DNA of 64,000 nucleotides from Maribacter aestuarii (GCF_027474845.2 NZ_CP107031.2:2370501-2434500), one strand, 5' to 3'. Shown: positions 14,252 through 23,549, counted from the first letter of the stretch. Numbers and translations: made by a program. Notes: a model not told the origin generated them from the sequence alone.

Positions 14252-17050
14252 ATGGATAAATATTCCTTTTTAAATGCTGCCCACACCTCATTTTTTTCAG
14301 AGATGTATGACAAGTATTTAACTAATCCAGATAGTGTAGAACCAAGTTGGCGTGCCTTTTTCCAAGGTTTTGATTTTGGTATGGAAAGTTCCTCGGAGGA
14401 ACTGGAAATTGAATCTGAGAACCGTGTGGTTTCCATGGTAAATGGAAGTCAAATTGAAATGCCCGAATCTTTACAGAAGGAATTTCAGGTAATCCGACTA
14501 ATTGATGGTTACAGAAGTCGTGGACACCTTTTCACAAAGACCAATCCTGTTAGGGAAAGAAGAAAATATATTCCTACACTAGAAATTGAAAATTTTGGAC
14601 TGGAGAATTCGGATTTGGACACCGTTTTTAATGCCGGTGATATTATTGGAATAGGACCAAGCACACTAAAAGAGATCATTAGACATCTGACCAGTATCTA
14701 CTGTGATTCCATTGGTGTCGAGTACATGTATATTCGCAAGCCGGAAAGGGTAAAATGGATTCAAAATTGGATTAATGTCAACGATAATCACCCCAACTAT
14801 TCCCCAGAGCGTAAAAAGCACATCCTGAAAAAGTTGAACGATGCGGTCTCGTTTGAAGGTTTTTTGCACACAAAATATGTAGGTCAGAAGCGATTTTCAC
14901 TCGAGGGCAACGAATCTCTAATTCCTGGTTTGGATGCCATAGTGGAGCGCGCCGCCGAGATGGGGGTAAAACAATTCGTAATGGGTATGGCCCATAGGGG
15001 ACGCCTTAACGTGTTGACCAATATTTTCGGTAAATCTGCAAAGGATATCTTTAGCGAGTTTGACGGTAAAGATTACGAACAGGAGATTTTTGATGGCGAT
15101 GTAAAATACCATTTGGGTTGGACCTCGGACCGTATGTCAGACAACGGGAATAAGATTAAAATGAATATTGCGCCAAATCCCTCCCATTTGGAAACGGTTG
15201 GTGCTGTGGTAGAGGGTATAGCAAGGGCTAAACAGGATGCCCATTTTCCAGACGATTTTTCTAAAGTACTTCCAATAGTAGTTCATGGTGATGCCGCCAT
15301 TGCAGGCCAAGGTTTGGTTTATGAGGTGGTTCAAATGGCCAATTTAGATGGATATAAAACTGGCGGAACCATTCATATTGTTGTAAACAATCAGATTGGA
15401 TTTACTACCAATTATTTGGATGCAAGGACATCTACATATTGTACTGATGTTGGAAAAGTTACCTTAAGCCCAGTGCTTCACGTAAATGCAGATGATGCCG
15501 AGGCCGTTGTTCATGCTTCGTTATTTGCTCTGGAATACCGCATGAAGTTTAAAAGGGATGTTTTTATCGACCTTTTAGGGTATAGAAAATATGGTCATAA
15601 CGAGGGTGACGAGCCAAGGTTTACCCAGCCAAAATTATATAAGGCCATAGCTAAGCACAAGAACCCAAGGGATATTTATGCGGAGCGGTTGATAAAAGAA
15701 GGCGTCATAAACGATAGCTATGTTACCGAGCTGGAAAACAAATACAAGGAGGCCTTAGAGGAGAAATTAGAGGATTCCAGAAAAGAGGACAAGACCGAGA
15801 TTACTCCTTTTATGAAGGACGAGTGGAAGGGGTTTGAGAATGTTAGGGAATGGGAGATGATGGATCCCGTAGATACTACCTACGACAAAAAGAAACTTGA
15901 AGAAATAGCAAAAGTTATAACGGAACTTCCTAAAGGAAAGAAATTTCTGCGCAAGGTCGAAAAATTAGTCAACGACCGTAAGAAAATGTTCTTTGAAACG
16001 GATACATTAGATTGGGCAATGGGCGAACTGTTAGCCTATGGAACTTTATTGGAAGAAGGCTTTGGCGTTCGTATGTCCGGTCAGGATGTGGAGCGCGGTA
16101 CGTTTTCCCACCGCCATGCAGTAATGAAGGTGGAAGAAAGTGAGGAGGAGGTTTTGCTTTTGAACCATATTTCAGAGAAACAAGGAATTTTTCAGATTTA
16201 CAACTCGCTTTTGTCCGAATACGGTGTTGTTGGTTTTGATTATGGTTACGCAATGGCGAGTCCCAATACCTTGACTATTTGGGAAGCACAGTTCGGGGAT
16301 TTTAGTAATGGTGCCCAGATAATGATTGATCAGTATATATCGGCCGCCGAGGATAAATGGAAATTACAGAACGGTCTTGTCATGTTGTTGCCGCATGGTT
16401 ATGAAGGACAAGGTGCGGAGCATTCATCGGCACGAATGGAGCGTTATCTACAATTATGTGCCAAGGACAATATGTACATAGCGGATGTTACCACACCGGC
16501 TCAAATGTTCCATATCCTTAGACGCCAGATGAAGGTCAACTTCAGAAAACCCCTGATTATATTTACGCCTAAAAGCCTTTTGAGGCATCCAAAAGCGGTT
16601 TCGACGGCTGATGAGATGGCCAATGGAAGCTTTCAGATGGTTATAGATGATGCTTCGGCAGATATTAAAAATATCAAAAGTTTGGTTTTCTGTACGGGCA
16701 AGTTCTACTATGATTTGCTTGCGGTTAAGGAAGAACTTAAGCGAGATGATGTGGCGCTAGTTCGGGTAGAGCAATTATTCCCACTACCAGAAAAAGAGAT
16801 GAAAGAGTTAATGGACAAGTACAAGAATGCTGATGATATTGTTTGGGCCCAGGAAGAACCTAGAAATATGGGCGCATGGAGCCATTTGATGATGCATTTT
16901 AGCGAAGCTCATAAATTTAGGGTTGCTTCAAGACGTTTCTATGCGGCTCCAGCTGCAGGAAGTTCGGTGCGTTCTAAGATGCGACATCAGCAAGTAATAG
17001 ATTATGTCTTTGATAAAACCAAGGACAATATGTCCAAACCAAAAGATTAG
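14252..17050 (+). CDS. sucA: 2-oxoglutarate dehydrogenase E1 component
   Basis: E1 decarboxylates 2-oxoglutarate with thiamine diphosphate and passes the succinyl group to E2 in the TCA cycle. The 932-residue protein has the N-terminal E2-binding segment (FFSEMYDKYLTNPDSVEPSW), the thiamine domain with VMGMAHRGRLNVL, HGDAAIAGQGLVYEV (about residue 345) and NNQIGFTT, the pyrimidine domain with GQDVERGTFSHRHAV, and the C-terminal EEPRNMGAWSH. The length is that of the family. sucB follows after 27 bases, so the two form one operon. Confidence 0.97.
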   Translation: MDKYSFLNAAHTSFFSEMYDKYLTNPDSVEPSWRAFFQGFDFGMESSSEELEIESENRVVSMVNGSQIEMPESLQKEFQVIRLIDGYRSRGHLFTKTNPVRERRKYIPTLEIENFGLENSDLDTVFNAGDIIGIGPSTLKEIIRHLTSIYCDSIGVEYMYIRKPERVKWIQNWINVNDNHPNYSPERKKHILKKLNDAVSFEGFLHTKYVGQKRFSLEGNESLIPGLDAIVERAAEMGVKQFVMGMAHRGRLNVLTNIFGKSAKDIFSEFDGKDYEQEIFDGDVKYHLGWTSDRMSDNGNKIKMNIAPNPSHLETVGAVVEGIARAKQDAHFPDDFSKVLPIVVHGDAAIAGQGLVYEVVQMANLDGYKTGGTIHIVVNNQIGFTTNYLDARTSTYCTDVGKVTLSPVLHVNADDAEAVVHASLFALEYRMKFKRDVFIDLLGYRKYGHNEGDEPRFTQPKLYKAIAKHKNPRDIYAERLIKEGVINDSYVTELENKYKEALEEKLEDSRKEDKTEITPFMKDEWKGFENVREWEMMDPVDTTYDKKKLEEIAKVITELPKGKKFLRKVEKLVNDRKKMFFETDTLDWAMGELLAYGTLLEEGFGVRMSGQDVERGTFSHRHAVMKVEESEEEVLLLNHISEKQGIFQIYNSLLSEYGVVGFDYGYAMASPNTLTIWEAQFGDFSNGAQIMIDQYISAAEDKWKLQNGLVMLLPHGYEGQGAEHSSARMERYLQLCAKDNMYIADVTTPAQMFHILRRQMKVNFRKPLIIFTPKSLLRHPKAVSTADEMANGSFQMVIDDASADIKNIKSLVFCTGKFYYDLLAVKEELKRDDVALVRVEQLFPLPEKEMKELMDKYKNADDIVWAQEEPRNMGAWSHLMMHFSEAHKFRVASRRFYAAPAAGSSVRSKMRHQQVIDYVFDKTKDNMSKPKD

Positions 17051-17077
17051 AAAGTAGAATATCAAATTACAGAAAGA

Positions 17078-18352
17078 ATGGTATTAGAAATGAAAGTCCC
17101 CTCCCCGGGTGAGTCCATCACTGAAGTAGAAATTGCAGAATGGCTGGTTGCTGATGGCGATTATGTGGAAAAGGACCAAGCAATAGCGGAAGTTGATTCG
17201 GATAAGGCCACCTTGGAATTGCCAGCGGAAGCTAGTGGAGTAATTACCTTAAAAGCAGAAGTTGGTGATGCCGTGGAAGTCGGGGCGGTGGTTTGCCTTA
17301 TAGATACAAGCGCAGATAAACCAGAGGGAGCCAGCAAAGCCGCTAGTTCTGCCAATGGAGGAGATGAAGGGTCTGGCTCTGATGCGGAAAAGGATTTGAC
17401 CAAACAGCAGGAATCCACTCCAGATAAAAAAAATAGTGAGAAAGCTCCACAACCGCCAAAAGCAAAGGAGACGTATGCCTCTGGGGTCCCTTCGCCGGCA
17501 GCTAAGAAAATTCTAGATGAAAAGGGAGTTGATGCTTCCTCGGTTAGCGGTACAGGTCGTGATGGCAGGATTACGAAAGATGATGCTGTCAAGGCGGTGC
17601 CCTCAATGGGTACTCCAACAGGTGGTATTCGTGGAGAAAAGCGTTCCAAACTGTCTATGCTAAGGAGGAAGGTAGCGGAGCGTTTGGTTGCCGCAAAAAA
17701 TGAAACGGCCATGTTAACTACCTTTAATGAGGTGGACATGTCAGCTATTTTTGATTTACGCAATGAATACAAAGAAGATTTTAAAGAGAAACACGGCGTG
17801 GGACTTGGATTTATGTCCTTTTTCACAAAGGCGGTAGTCCGCGCTTTGGAAATGTACCCTGCAGTAAATTCCATGATAGACGGGAAAGAAATGATTTCTT
17901 ATGATTTCTGTGATATCAGTATAGCGGTATCCGGTCCAAAGGGCTTAATGGTTCCTGTTATCAGAAATGCTGAAAACCTAAGTTTTAGAGGTATAGAATC
18001 AGAGGTGAAGCGCTTGGCAATCAGGGCTAGGGAAGGAGAAATAACCGTAGACGAAATGACCGGTGGTACTTTTACCATAACTAATGGGGGTGTTTTTGGT
18101 TCTATGCTATCAACCCCTATCATAAATCCGCCACAAAGTGCTATTTTGGGCATGCATAATATTGTTGAAAGACCTATTGCGAAGGATGGAGCTATAGCAG
18201 TTGCGCCCATCATGTATGTAGCCCTTTCCTACGACCACAGAATAATTGATGGGAAGGAATCAGTTGGGTTTTTGGTAGCTGTTAAAGAAGCATTGGAAAG
18301 TCCGGAAGAGTTACTGATGGATGGAAATGTTAAAAATGCATTGGAGATGTAA
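17078..18352 (+). CDS. sucB: 2-oxoglutarate dehydrogenase E2, dihydrolipoyllysine succinyltransferase
   Basis: E2 carries the succinyl group on lipoyl-lysine and transfers it to CoA. The 424-residue protein has one N-terminal lipoyl domain with Lys43 in VDSDKATLELPAE. An Ala/Lys/Glu-rich linker follows, then the E1/E3-binding domain (VPSPAAKKILDEKGVDASSV, about 135-170). The catalytic domain has His387 and Asp391 in SYDHRIIDGKESV. An A8 run in the linker (17426-17433) is in frame. It ends the sucAB operon before a strong terminator. Confidence 0.97.
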   Translation: MVLEMKVPSPGESITEVEIAEWLVADGDYVEKDQAIAEVDSDKATLELPAEASGVITLKAEVGDAVEVGAVVCLIDTSADKPEGASKAASSANGGDEGSGSDAEKDLTKQQESTPDKKNSEKAPQPPKAKETYASGVPSPAAKKILDEKGVDASSVSGTGRDGRITKDDAVKAVPSMGTPTGGIRGEKRSKLSMLRRKVAERLVAAKNETAMLTTFNEVDMSAIFDLRNEYKEDFKEKHGVGLGFMSFFTKAVVRALEMYPAVNSMIDGKEMISYDFCDISIAVSGPKGLMVPVIRNAENLSFRGIESEVKRLAIRAREGEITVDEMTGGTFTITNGGVFGSMLSTPIINPPQSAILGMHNIVERPIAKDGAIAVAPIMYVALSYDHRIIDGKESVGFLVAVKEALESPEELLMDGNVKNALEM

Positions 18353-18375
18353 TTCACATTTAGAAAAACGATTAG

Positions 18376-18406
18376 AAATGCCCGAAGGAACTCCCTTCGG
18401 GCATTT
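18376..18406. terminator. intrinsic terminator after sucB
   Basis: A 13-base perfect stem AAATGCCCGAAGG / CCTTCGGGCATTT with a five-base loop is followed by TT. It ends sucAB, and the A-run on the other side lets it serve the convergent protease gene as well. Confidence 0.9.
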
Positions 18407-18432
18407 TTATTAGCGTAATGTCAACAATGCAG

Positions 18433-18879
18433 TTATTTTTTCAATTTTAAATAGACGCATCTTTTATCATAATCGATTATGGCTTTGGCCTTTTTTAAAA
18501 TATCGGCTCCAATAATTCCATCTACGGGCAGTGCCTTGTGGGTAATTAACGCCTCGTTTACATGGACTAAATCGAAAAGTACGATTTTAAGTTTTTTCTT
18601 GCGCCAATCACCAATCTCTACTAAATTTTTATTGGAAACCAAGGTTTCCATGTTGGTGGCACCCGCACCTGCCGCTTTTATCTCAGAGGCTTTAGATGTT
18701 AGTTTAAAATATTCTATTTTGTCAAAACCTATACAGGTATTGGAGGCGCCGGTGTCTAGAATAAAACGTCCTTTCACGCCATTGATTTTCGCCATAATCT
18801 CAAAATGATCCGTTGACGTTAGAATCAATTGGATTCTGATATATTTCTTATTCTTTAAAAGACTTTTAAGGGAGCTCAT
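18433..18879 (-). CDS. retropepsin-like aspartic protease
   Basis: The 148-residue protein has the retroviral-type aspartic protease signature RFILDTGASNTCI with Asp42, and the second conserved block VDGIIGADILKKAKAIIDY. Such single-domain proteins dimerise to form one active site. No signal peptide is visible, so it should act in the cytoplasm. The substrate is unknown. It is transcribed away from tatD and converges on sucB. Confidence 0.82.
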   Translation of the reverse strand: MSSLKSLLKNKKYIRIQLILTSTDHFEIMAKINGVKGRFILDTGASNTCIGFDKIEYFKLTSKASEIKAAGAGATNMETLVSNKNLVEIGDWRKKKLKIVLFDLVHVNEALITHKALPVDGIIGADILKKAKAIIDYDKRCVYLKLKK

Positions 18880-18934
18880 TTCTAAATTTAGGTTGCAGGA
18901 AGCTTATTTGTATTCTATTTTGTAAAGATAAGTC

Positions 18935-18942
18935 TATTTTTG
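18935..18942 (+). promoter_or_regulatory. -7 promoter element only four bases before tatD
   Basis: TATTTTTG matches TAnnTTTG, and its last G is four bases before the tatD ATG at 18947. Since Bacteroidetes transcripts start about five to seven bases after this element, the main tatD transcript could be leaderless. The -33 element is not clear. Confidence 0.4.
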
Positions 18943-18946
18943 CGGC

Positions 18947-19714
18947 ATGATTATCACGGATACGCATACGCATTTATATAGTGAAGCTTTTGATGAGGAT
19001 AGGGCAGCAATAATTAATAGGGCCCTTGCGGAAGGGGTGGAGCGTTTTTTTATTCCTGCCATTGATTCCACTTACACCCAAAGAATGTTCGAACTGGAAC
19101 AGCAATATCCAAAGCATGTTTTTCTAATGATGGGGCTGCATCCTACACATGTTAAGGAAGATTATGAGGATGAACTATTGCACGTATCTAAAATGCTGAA
19201 GGAGCATAAATTCTACGCGGTAGGGGAAATAGGTGTAGATCTGTATTGGGAAAAAAGCTTCTTAAAACAACAGCAGCTGGCATTCAAAAGTCAGATTCGT
19301 ATGGCTAAAGAACATAAGTTGCCCATTGTAATTCATTGCAGGGAAGCTTTTGATGAAATTTTCGAAGTTCTTGAGGATGAAAAAGGAGAGGATTTGCGTG
19401 GAATTTTCCACTGCTTCACCGGAAGCTTGGAACAGGCGAAACAAGCCATTTCCTATAATATGAAATTGGGGATCGGCGGAGTTGTAACCTTTAAAAACGG
19501 AAAAATCGATACTTTTTTAAATCAAATCGATTTACAGCACATTGTTTTAGAGACAGATGCTCCCTATTTAGCTCCAGCTCCATACCGTGGAAAACGGAAT
19601 GAAAGTTCCTATATTGTAAACGTACTGGAGAAGATAGCTTTATTGTACGATAAGGATGTAAAGGAGATAGCTTCGATTACAACCGCTAACTCAAAAGATG
19701 TTTTTGGGATTTAA
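18947..19714 (+). CDS. tatD: TatD family metal-dependent hydrolase
   Basis: The 255-residue TIM-barrel protein has the metal-binding DTHTHLYSEAFDEDR at the start, the AVGEIGVDLYWE Glu, IVIHCREAFDE, GIFHCFTGS and ETDAPYLAPAPYRGKRNE. TatD proteins are 3'-5' exo- or endodeoxyribonucleases linked to DNA repair and decay. ansA follows nine bases downstream, so the genes are probably co-transcribed. Confidence 0.93.
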   Translation: MIITDTHTHLYSEAFDEDRAAIINRALAEGVERFFIPAIDSTYTQRMFELEQQYPKHVFLMMGLHPTHVKEDYEDELLHVSKMLKEHKFYAVGEIGVDLYWEKSFLKQQQLAFKSQIRMAKEHKLPIVIHCREAFDEIFEVLEDEKGEDLRGIFHCFTGSLEQAKQAISYNMKLGIGGVVTFKNGKIDTFLNQIDLQHIVLETDAPYLAPAPYRGKRNESSYIVNVLEKIALLYDKDVKEIASITTANSKDVFGI

Positions 19715-19723
19715 AATGAATTA

Positions 19724-20761
19724 GTGATTTTGGATACGGATAAAAGTAAAATTTTATTGATTTATACGGGAGGTACCATAGGGATGGTCAAAGATTATTC
19801 TTCCGGAGCTTTAAGGCCTTTTGATTTTAATCAACTTCTTAAAAGTATACCTGAACTAAATCAATTAGATTGTAAAATTGAAACGCTATCCTTTGAAAAA
19901 CCGATTGATTCTTCCGATATGAATCCGTCTCACTGGATAAATATCGCGGAAATCATTGCATCCAATTACGAAAAGCATGATGGTTTTGTGGTTCTGCACG
20001 GAAGCGATACCATGAGTTATACAGCCTCTGCTTTGAGTTTTCTGTTGGAAAATCTTACTAAACCAGTAATCATTACGGGGTCACAGCTGCCCATTGGTGA
20101 CTTGAGAACGGATGCTAAGGAAAACCTGATTACGTCCATCCAAATAGCGGCCTTAAAGAAAAGAGGTAGGGCGGTAGTACGAGAGGTAGGTCTATATTTT
20201 GAGTATAAATTGTATAGAGGAAATAGGACTACGAAGATTAATGCGGAGCAATTTCAAGCATTTGCCTCTTTGAATTACCCACATCTCATAGAATCTGGGG
20301 TGCATCTGAAAGTTTTTGATGAATATCTATGGCTGCCTCAGCGTAGCAGAAATTTTAAGGTTCATTTGAAAATGGATAGGAATGTGGTTATTTTGAAACT
20401 ATTTCCAGGACTGAACGAGAAGGTTCTAAGAAGTATCCTAAAAACGCCAGAATTAAAAGCAGTTATTCTGGAAACGTATGGTTCTGGGAACGCTCCAACC
20501 AGCGATTGGTTCTTTGAAGGACTTAGAGAAGCCATAAAGGATGGAATTCATATTATAAACGTTACACAATGTTCAGGAGGTAGTGTAAGCATGGGTCAAT
20601 ATGATACTAGTACGCAGTTAAAAAAACTGCAAGTGGTTAGCGGTAAGGATATTACTACGGAAGCTGCGATTGCCAAGGCAATGTATCTATTGGGCAGTGG
20701 AATATCCGATAAGCTCTTTAAAACGATTTTTGAGACTTCCCTTCGTGGAGAAATGCAATAA
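19724..20761 (+). CDS. ansA: type I (cytoplasmic) L-asparaginase
   Basis: Hydrolyses asparagine to aspartate and ammonia. The 345-residue protein has the first catalytic Thr in LLIYTGGTIGMV, the second in VLHGSDTMSYTASALSFLLENL, TGSQLPIGDLRTDAKENL, and no signal peptide, which fits the cytoplasmic type. The start is a GTG at 19724. The ATG at 19716 is out of frame and stops after two codons; adding one T there would give a longer ATG-started protein, so the start is not certain. Confidence 0.93.
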   Translation: MILDTDKSKILLIYTGGTIGMVKDYSSGALRPFDFNQLLKSIPELNQLDCKIETLSFEKPIDSSDMNPSHWINIAEIIASNYEKHDGFVVLHGSDTMSYTASALSFLLENLTKPVIITGSQLPIGDLRTDAKENLITSIQIAALKKRGRAVVREVGLYFEYKLYRGNRTTKINAEQFQAFASLNYPHLIESGVHLKVFDEYLWLPQRSRNFKVHLKMDRNVVILKLFPGLNEKVLRSILKTPELKAVILETYGSGNAPTSDWFFEGLREAIKDGIHIINVTQCSGGSVSMGQYDTSTQLKKLQVVSGKDITTEAAIAKAMYLLGSGISDKLFKTIFETSLRGEMQ

Positions 20762-20830
20762 AATTAGTCTGTTTAATTTCTTTAACTAATTATTTTTTTG
20801 TTATTTGCCCACCCTTAAAAATACTAGAAT

Positions 20831-20918
20831 AGAGAGGTGGCCGAGTGGTCGAAGGCGCACGCCTGGAAAGTGTGTATACCCCACAAGGGTATCGAGGGTT
20901 CGAATCCCTTCCTCTCTG
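20831..20918 (+). tRNA. tRNA-Ser (anticodon GGA)
   Basis: The acceptor AGAGAGG pairs with CCTCTCT, the anticodon stem CACGC / GTGTG encloses CTGGAAA with anticodon GGA, a long variable arm (TATACCC / GGGTATC) marks a class II serine tRNA, and the T arm is GAGGG-TTCGAAT-CCCTT. Discriminator G is followed by CA, so the CCA end is not encoded. It reads UCC and UCU codons. Confidence 0.97.
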
Positions 20919-21146
20919 CAAATGCTTTTGTTAGATATCTAAAGATATTAATGATTGTTTCATGATTTTTTGAAACTAACGAACCCAAGCATTAACATAG
21001 GTGTGTAAAAGCGCTTTTAAAATGAATTGTATACGTGCCGGGAACAAAAAGTTAATCCCTGCTTGTCTGCAATTAAGTTTTACTTTTTTTGTATTGTTTT
21101 TTTTTATCTTTAACCCTATTAACTAACTAATTTAAGTTTGAAAAAA

Positions 21147-21896
21147 ATGAAAAAATTATTCCCAAGCCTAGCAGTTGCTGGGGCGTTTGTAGCAGGTACA
21201 AATATGGTAAGTGCAAAGGTTGCTGCAGTGGCCTTGCTAGTTCAAGATGCGGCTCCAGAGGCTGAGAAAGGATTTACCCAAGTTCTAAAGGAAATGTTTA
21301 TAACAGGTGGTGCCGGCTTCATGGGCATCGTTCTTTTATGTTTAATTCTTGGTCTAGCGGTTGCTATTGAAAGGATTATCTATTTAAACATGGCTAGTAC
21401 GAACAGCGCTAAATTAAAGCAACAAGTAGAGGATGCCTTGGCTTCCGGTGGTGTTGAAGCGGCTAAAGAGGTATGTAGAAATACAAAAGGACCTGTTGCG
21501 TCTATTTATTATCAAGGCTTGGATAGGGCAGGAGATAGTATTGAATCTGCTGAAAAGGCTGTGGTAGCTTATGGAGGTGTTCAAATGGGTCAGTTGGAGA
21601 AAAATGTTTCTTGGTTGTCTTTATTTATCGCGATTGCCCCTATGCTTGGTTTCATGGGTACGGTAATTGGTATGATTCAGGCATTCCAAAAAATTGCAGC
21701 GGTGGGTAACTTAAGTGCATCACTTATTGCAGGTGATATCCAAGTGGCACTATTGACTACGGTATTTGGTCTTATTACGGCTATTATACTTCAAATTTTC
21801 TATAACTACATTATCGCTAAGATTGATAGTATTGTTAATGATATGGAGGATTCTTCGATTACATTAATCGATATGTTGGTAGACCACAAAAAATAA
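21147..21896 (+). CDS. exbB: MotA/TolQ/ExbB proton channel family protein
   Basis: The 249-residue inner-membrane protein has a hydrophobic N-terminal segment, a helix FMGIVLLCLILGLAVAIERI, and the TolQ/ExbB signature LSLFIAIAPMLGFMGTVIGM with a third helix VALLTTVFGLITAIILQIFY. With ExbD it uses the proton gradient to energise TonB-dependent uptake or similar processes. ATG 21147 is preferred over the TTG three codons earlier. It leads the operon with the two exbD genes. Confidence 0.93.
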   Translation: MKKLFPSLAVAGAFVAGTNMVSAKVAAVALLVQDAAPEAEKGFTQVLKEMFITGGAGFMGIVLLCLILGLAVAIERIIYLNMASTNSAKLKQQVEDALASGGVEAAKEVCRNTKGPVASIYYQGLDRAGDSIESAEKAVVAYGGVQMGQLEKNVSWLSLFIAIAPMLGFMGTVIGMIQAFQKIAAVGNLSASLIAGDIQVALLTTVFGLITAIILQIFYNYIIAKIDSIVNDMEDSSITLIDMLVDHKK

Positions 21897-21923
21897 GTTA
21901 CACCTTTTAATACCTAAAATATT

Positions 21924-22355
21924 ATGCAAAAAATTGTAAAAATAGCATTAGTTGTGCTGGGTCTGGTAAGTGCCGTGTTATGGTATTTATTACCTAGTTC
22001 AGATATGCCAGTGGCGGAAGCTGCGGATAGTGGCGCAATGAATGCCATGTTTATCATAACGTATTTGCTCTTAGGAATTGCGGTTGTAGTAAGTTTAGTA
22101 TTTACTTTAAAGAACTTGTTTTCCAATCCTCAGGGACTTAAGAAAACGTTGTTCGTAGTCGGTGGATTTTTATTGGTGGTGGTTATTTCTTATGTTTTAG
22201 CCAGTGGAACCGATGTAGCTCCGGAGTATATGGAAATGTCGGATGAGAGTACGGTAAAGAAAATCGGTATGGGATTAAATGTGTTTTTTATTCTTACCAT
22301 AATAGCTGTGTTATCTTTGATTATACCAGGAATTAAAAATATGTTTAGTAAATAA
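21924..22355 (+). CDS. four-helix membrane protein in the exbB-exbD operon
   Basis: The 143-residue protein has four hydrophobic segments by eye: KIALVVLGLVSAVLWYLL, AMFIITYLLLGIAVVVSLVF, TLFVVGGFLLVVVISYVLAS and VFFILTIIAVLSLIIPGI. No family name is known to me. Its place between exbB and exbD, with spacings of 27 and 11 bases, suggests it is an accessory subunit of this proton-channel complex. Confidence 0.8.
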   Translation: MQKIVKIALVVLGLVSAVLWYLLPSSDMPVAEAADSGAMNAMFIITYLLLGIAVVVSLVFTLKNLFSNPQGLKKTLFVVGGFLLVVVISYVLASGTDVAPEYMEMSDESTVKKIGMGLNVFFILTIIAVLSLIIPGIKNMFSK

Positions 22356-22366
22356 AAATAAAAACT

Positions 22367-22990
22367 ATGGCTAGAAGAGCAGGAGCACCAGAAGTAAGCG
22401 CTGGTTCCATGGCAGATATAGCTTTCCTACTGCTAATCTTTTTCTTGGTAACAACTACTATTGAAACTGATGCAGGATTGGATCGTATGTTACCGCCCAT
22501 TGAACCGCCCGACACAGATGTAGTTATTAAACAGAAAAACATTTTTCAGGTTAATATCAACAAGAACGGTCAATTATTGGCAGATGATGAATTGATAGAA
22601 CTAAAGGATTTAAGGGAAAAGGCTATAGCTTTTCTTGATAATGGTGGAGCGCCATCCGGTAGTCCAGACTATTGTAGCTATTGTAAAGGAAGGAGAGATG
22701 CGTCGTCATCTGATAATCCTTCGAAAGCCATCATTTCGCTTAAGAACGACCGCGAAACGAAGTATAGCACTTACATTACGGTTCAAAATGAACTGGTAGG
22801 GGCATACAACGATCTTAGGAATAGAGAAGCACAACGTTTGTACAATACAAATTTTGTGGAGATGGAGGCCAGATATTTAGATCCAGAGACCTCCGATGAA
22901 GTAAAGGAGGAGTTGAAGGAAAAAGTGAAGCGTATTCAAGATTTGTTTCCTCAGAAACTTTCCGAAGCTGAAACATCATCATCGAACTAA
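22367..22990 (+). CDS. exbD: ExbD/TolR family biopolymer transporter
   Basis: The 207-residue protein has the short cytoplasmic head, the single helix with its proton-path Asp in SMADIAFLLLIFFLVTTT, and a periplasmic domain. It is longer than ordinary ExbD (about 140): an insert near residues 95-115 carries SPDYCSYCKGRRD with a CxxC pair, and the C-terminal tail is charged. The second exbD gene follows after 20 bases. It works with the channel protein at 21147. Confidence 0.9.
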   Translation: MARRAGAPEVSAGSMADIAFLLLIFFLVTTTIETDAGLDRMLPPIEPPDTDVVIKQKNIFQVNINKNGQLLADDELIELKDLREKAIAFLDNGGAPSGSPDYCSYCKGRRDASSSDNPSKAIISLKNDRETKYSTYITVQNELVGAYNDLRNREAQRLYNTNFVEMEARYLDPETSDEVKEELKEKVKRIQDLFPQKLSEAETSSSN

Positions 22991-23010
22991 CAAATCATAA
23001 ATAGAATAAT

Positions 23011-23493
23011 ATGTCAAAATTTGCAAAGAAGAAAGATGGGGAGGTGCCAGCGGTGTCAACGGCTTCGCTTCCTGACATTGTATTTATGCTCTTGTTTTTC
23101 TTTATGACCGTTACGGTTATGAAAGACAGTTCGCTTAAGGTAGAGAACGTACTTCCTAACGCGAGCGAAATAAAAAAGCTGGAGAAGAAGGATCGAGTTA
23201 TCTATATATATGTTGGTACGCCTACAAGGGAATATCAAAAAGTATTTGGTACGGAGCCTAAGATTCAATTAAATGATAAATTTGCTAGTCCTTCTGAGGT
23301 TGGAGATTATATTTTGATGGAGAGAGCAAAGAAGCCTCAAGAACTTCAAAATGTTTTGACAACAGCCCTTAAGGTCGATAAAAATGCCAATATGGGTCTT
23401 ATTTCGGACATTAAGCAGGAATTGAGAAAGGTAAATGCCTTAAAGGTTAATTATACTACCTATGAAGGAGATGCTTTTAGGAATTTACAATAG
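23011..23493 (+). CDS. exbD: second ExbD/TolR family biopolymer transporter
   Basis: The 160-residue protein has the ExbD helix with its Asp in TASLPDIVFMLLFFFMTVTVM and the periplasmic domain up to ALKVNYTTYEGD. It is shorter than the preceding exbD and lacks its CxxC insert. Two ExbD genes behind one exbB are usual in flavobacteria and suggest a mixed complex. A terminator lies just after the gene. Confidence 0.92.
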   Translation: MSKFAKKKDGEVPAVSTASLPDIVFMLLFFFMTVTVMKDSSLKVENVLPNASEIKKLEKKDRVIYIYVGTPTREYQKVFGTEPKIQLNDKFASPSEVGDYILMERAKKPQELQNVLTTALKVDKNANMGLISDIKQELRKVNALKVNYTTYEGDAFRNLQ

Positions 23494-23518
23494 ATAAGTA
23501 ATTTATTCAAGCTTAGCG

Positions 23519-23549
23519 AAACGCTTCAAATTTATTTGGAGCGTTTTTT
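23519..23549 (+). terminator. intrinsic terminator after the exb operon
   Basis: AAACGCTTCAAA pairs with TTTGGAGCGTTT (one G-T pair) around a short loop, followed by a T-run. It lies between the second exbD gene and the PorT-like gene. Confidence 0.85.

Noticed and set aside
17161..17874. A 237-codon frame antisense to sucB
   Set aside because: Low-complexity Ser/Ala/Pro text opposite a fully recognised E2 gene; it follows from the codon use of the sucB linker.
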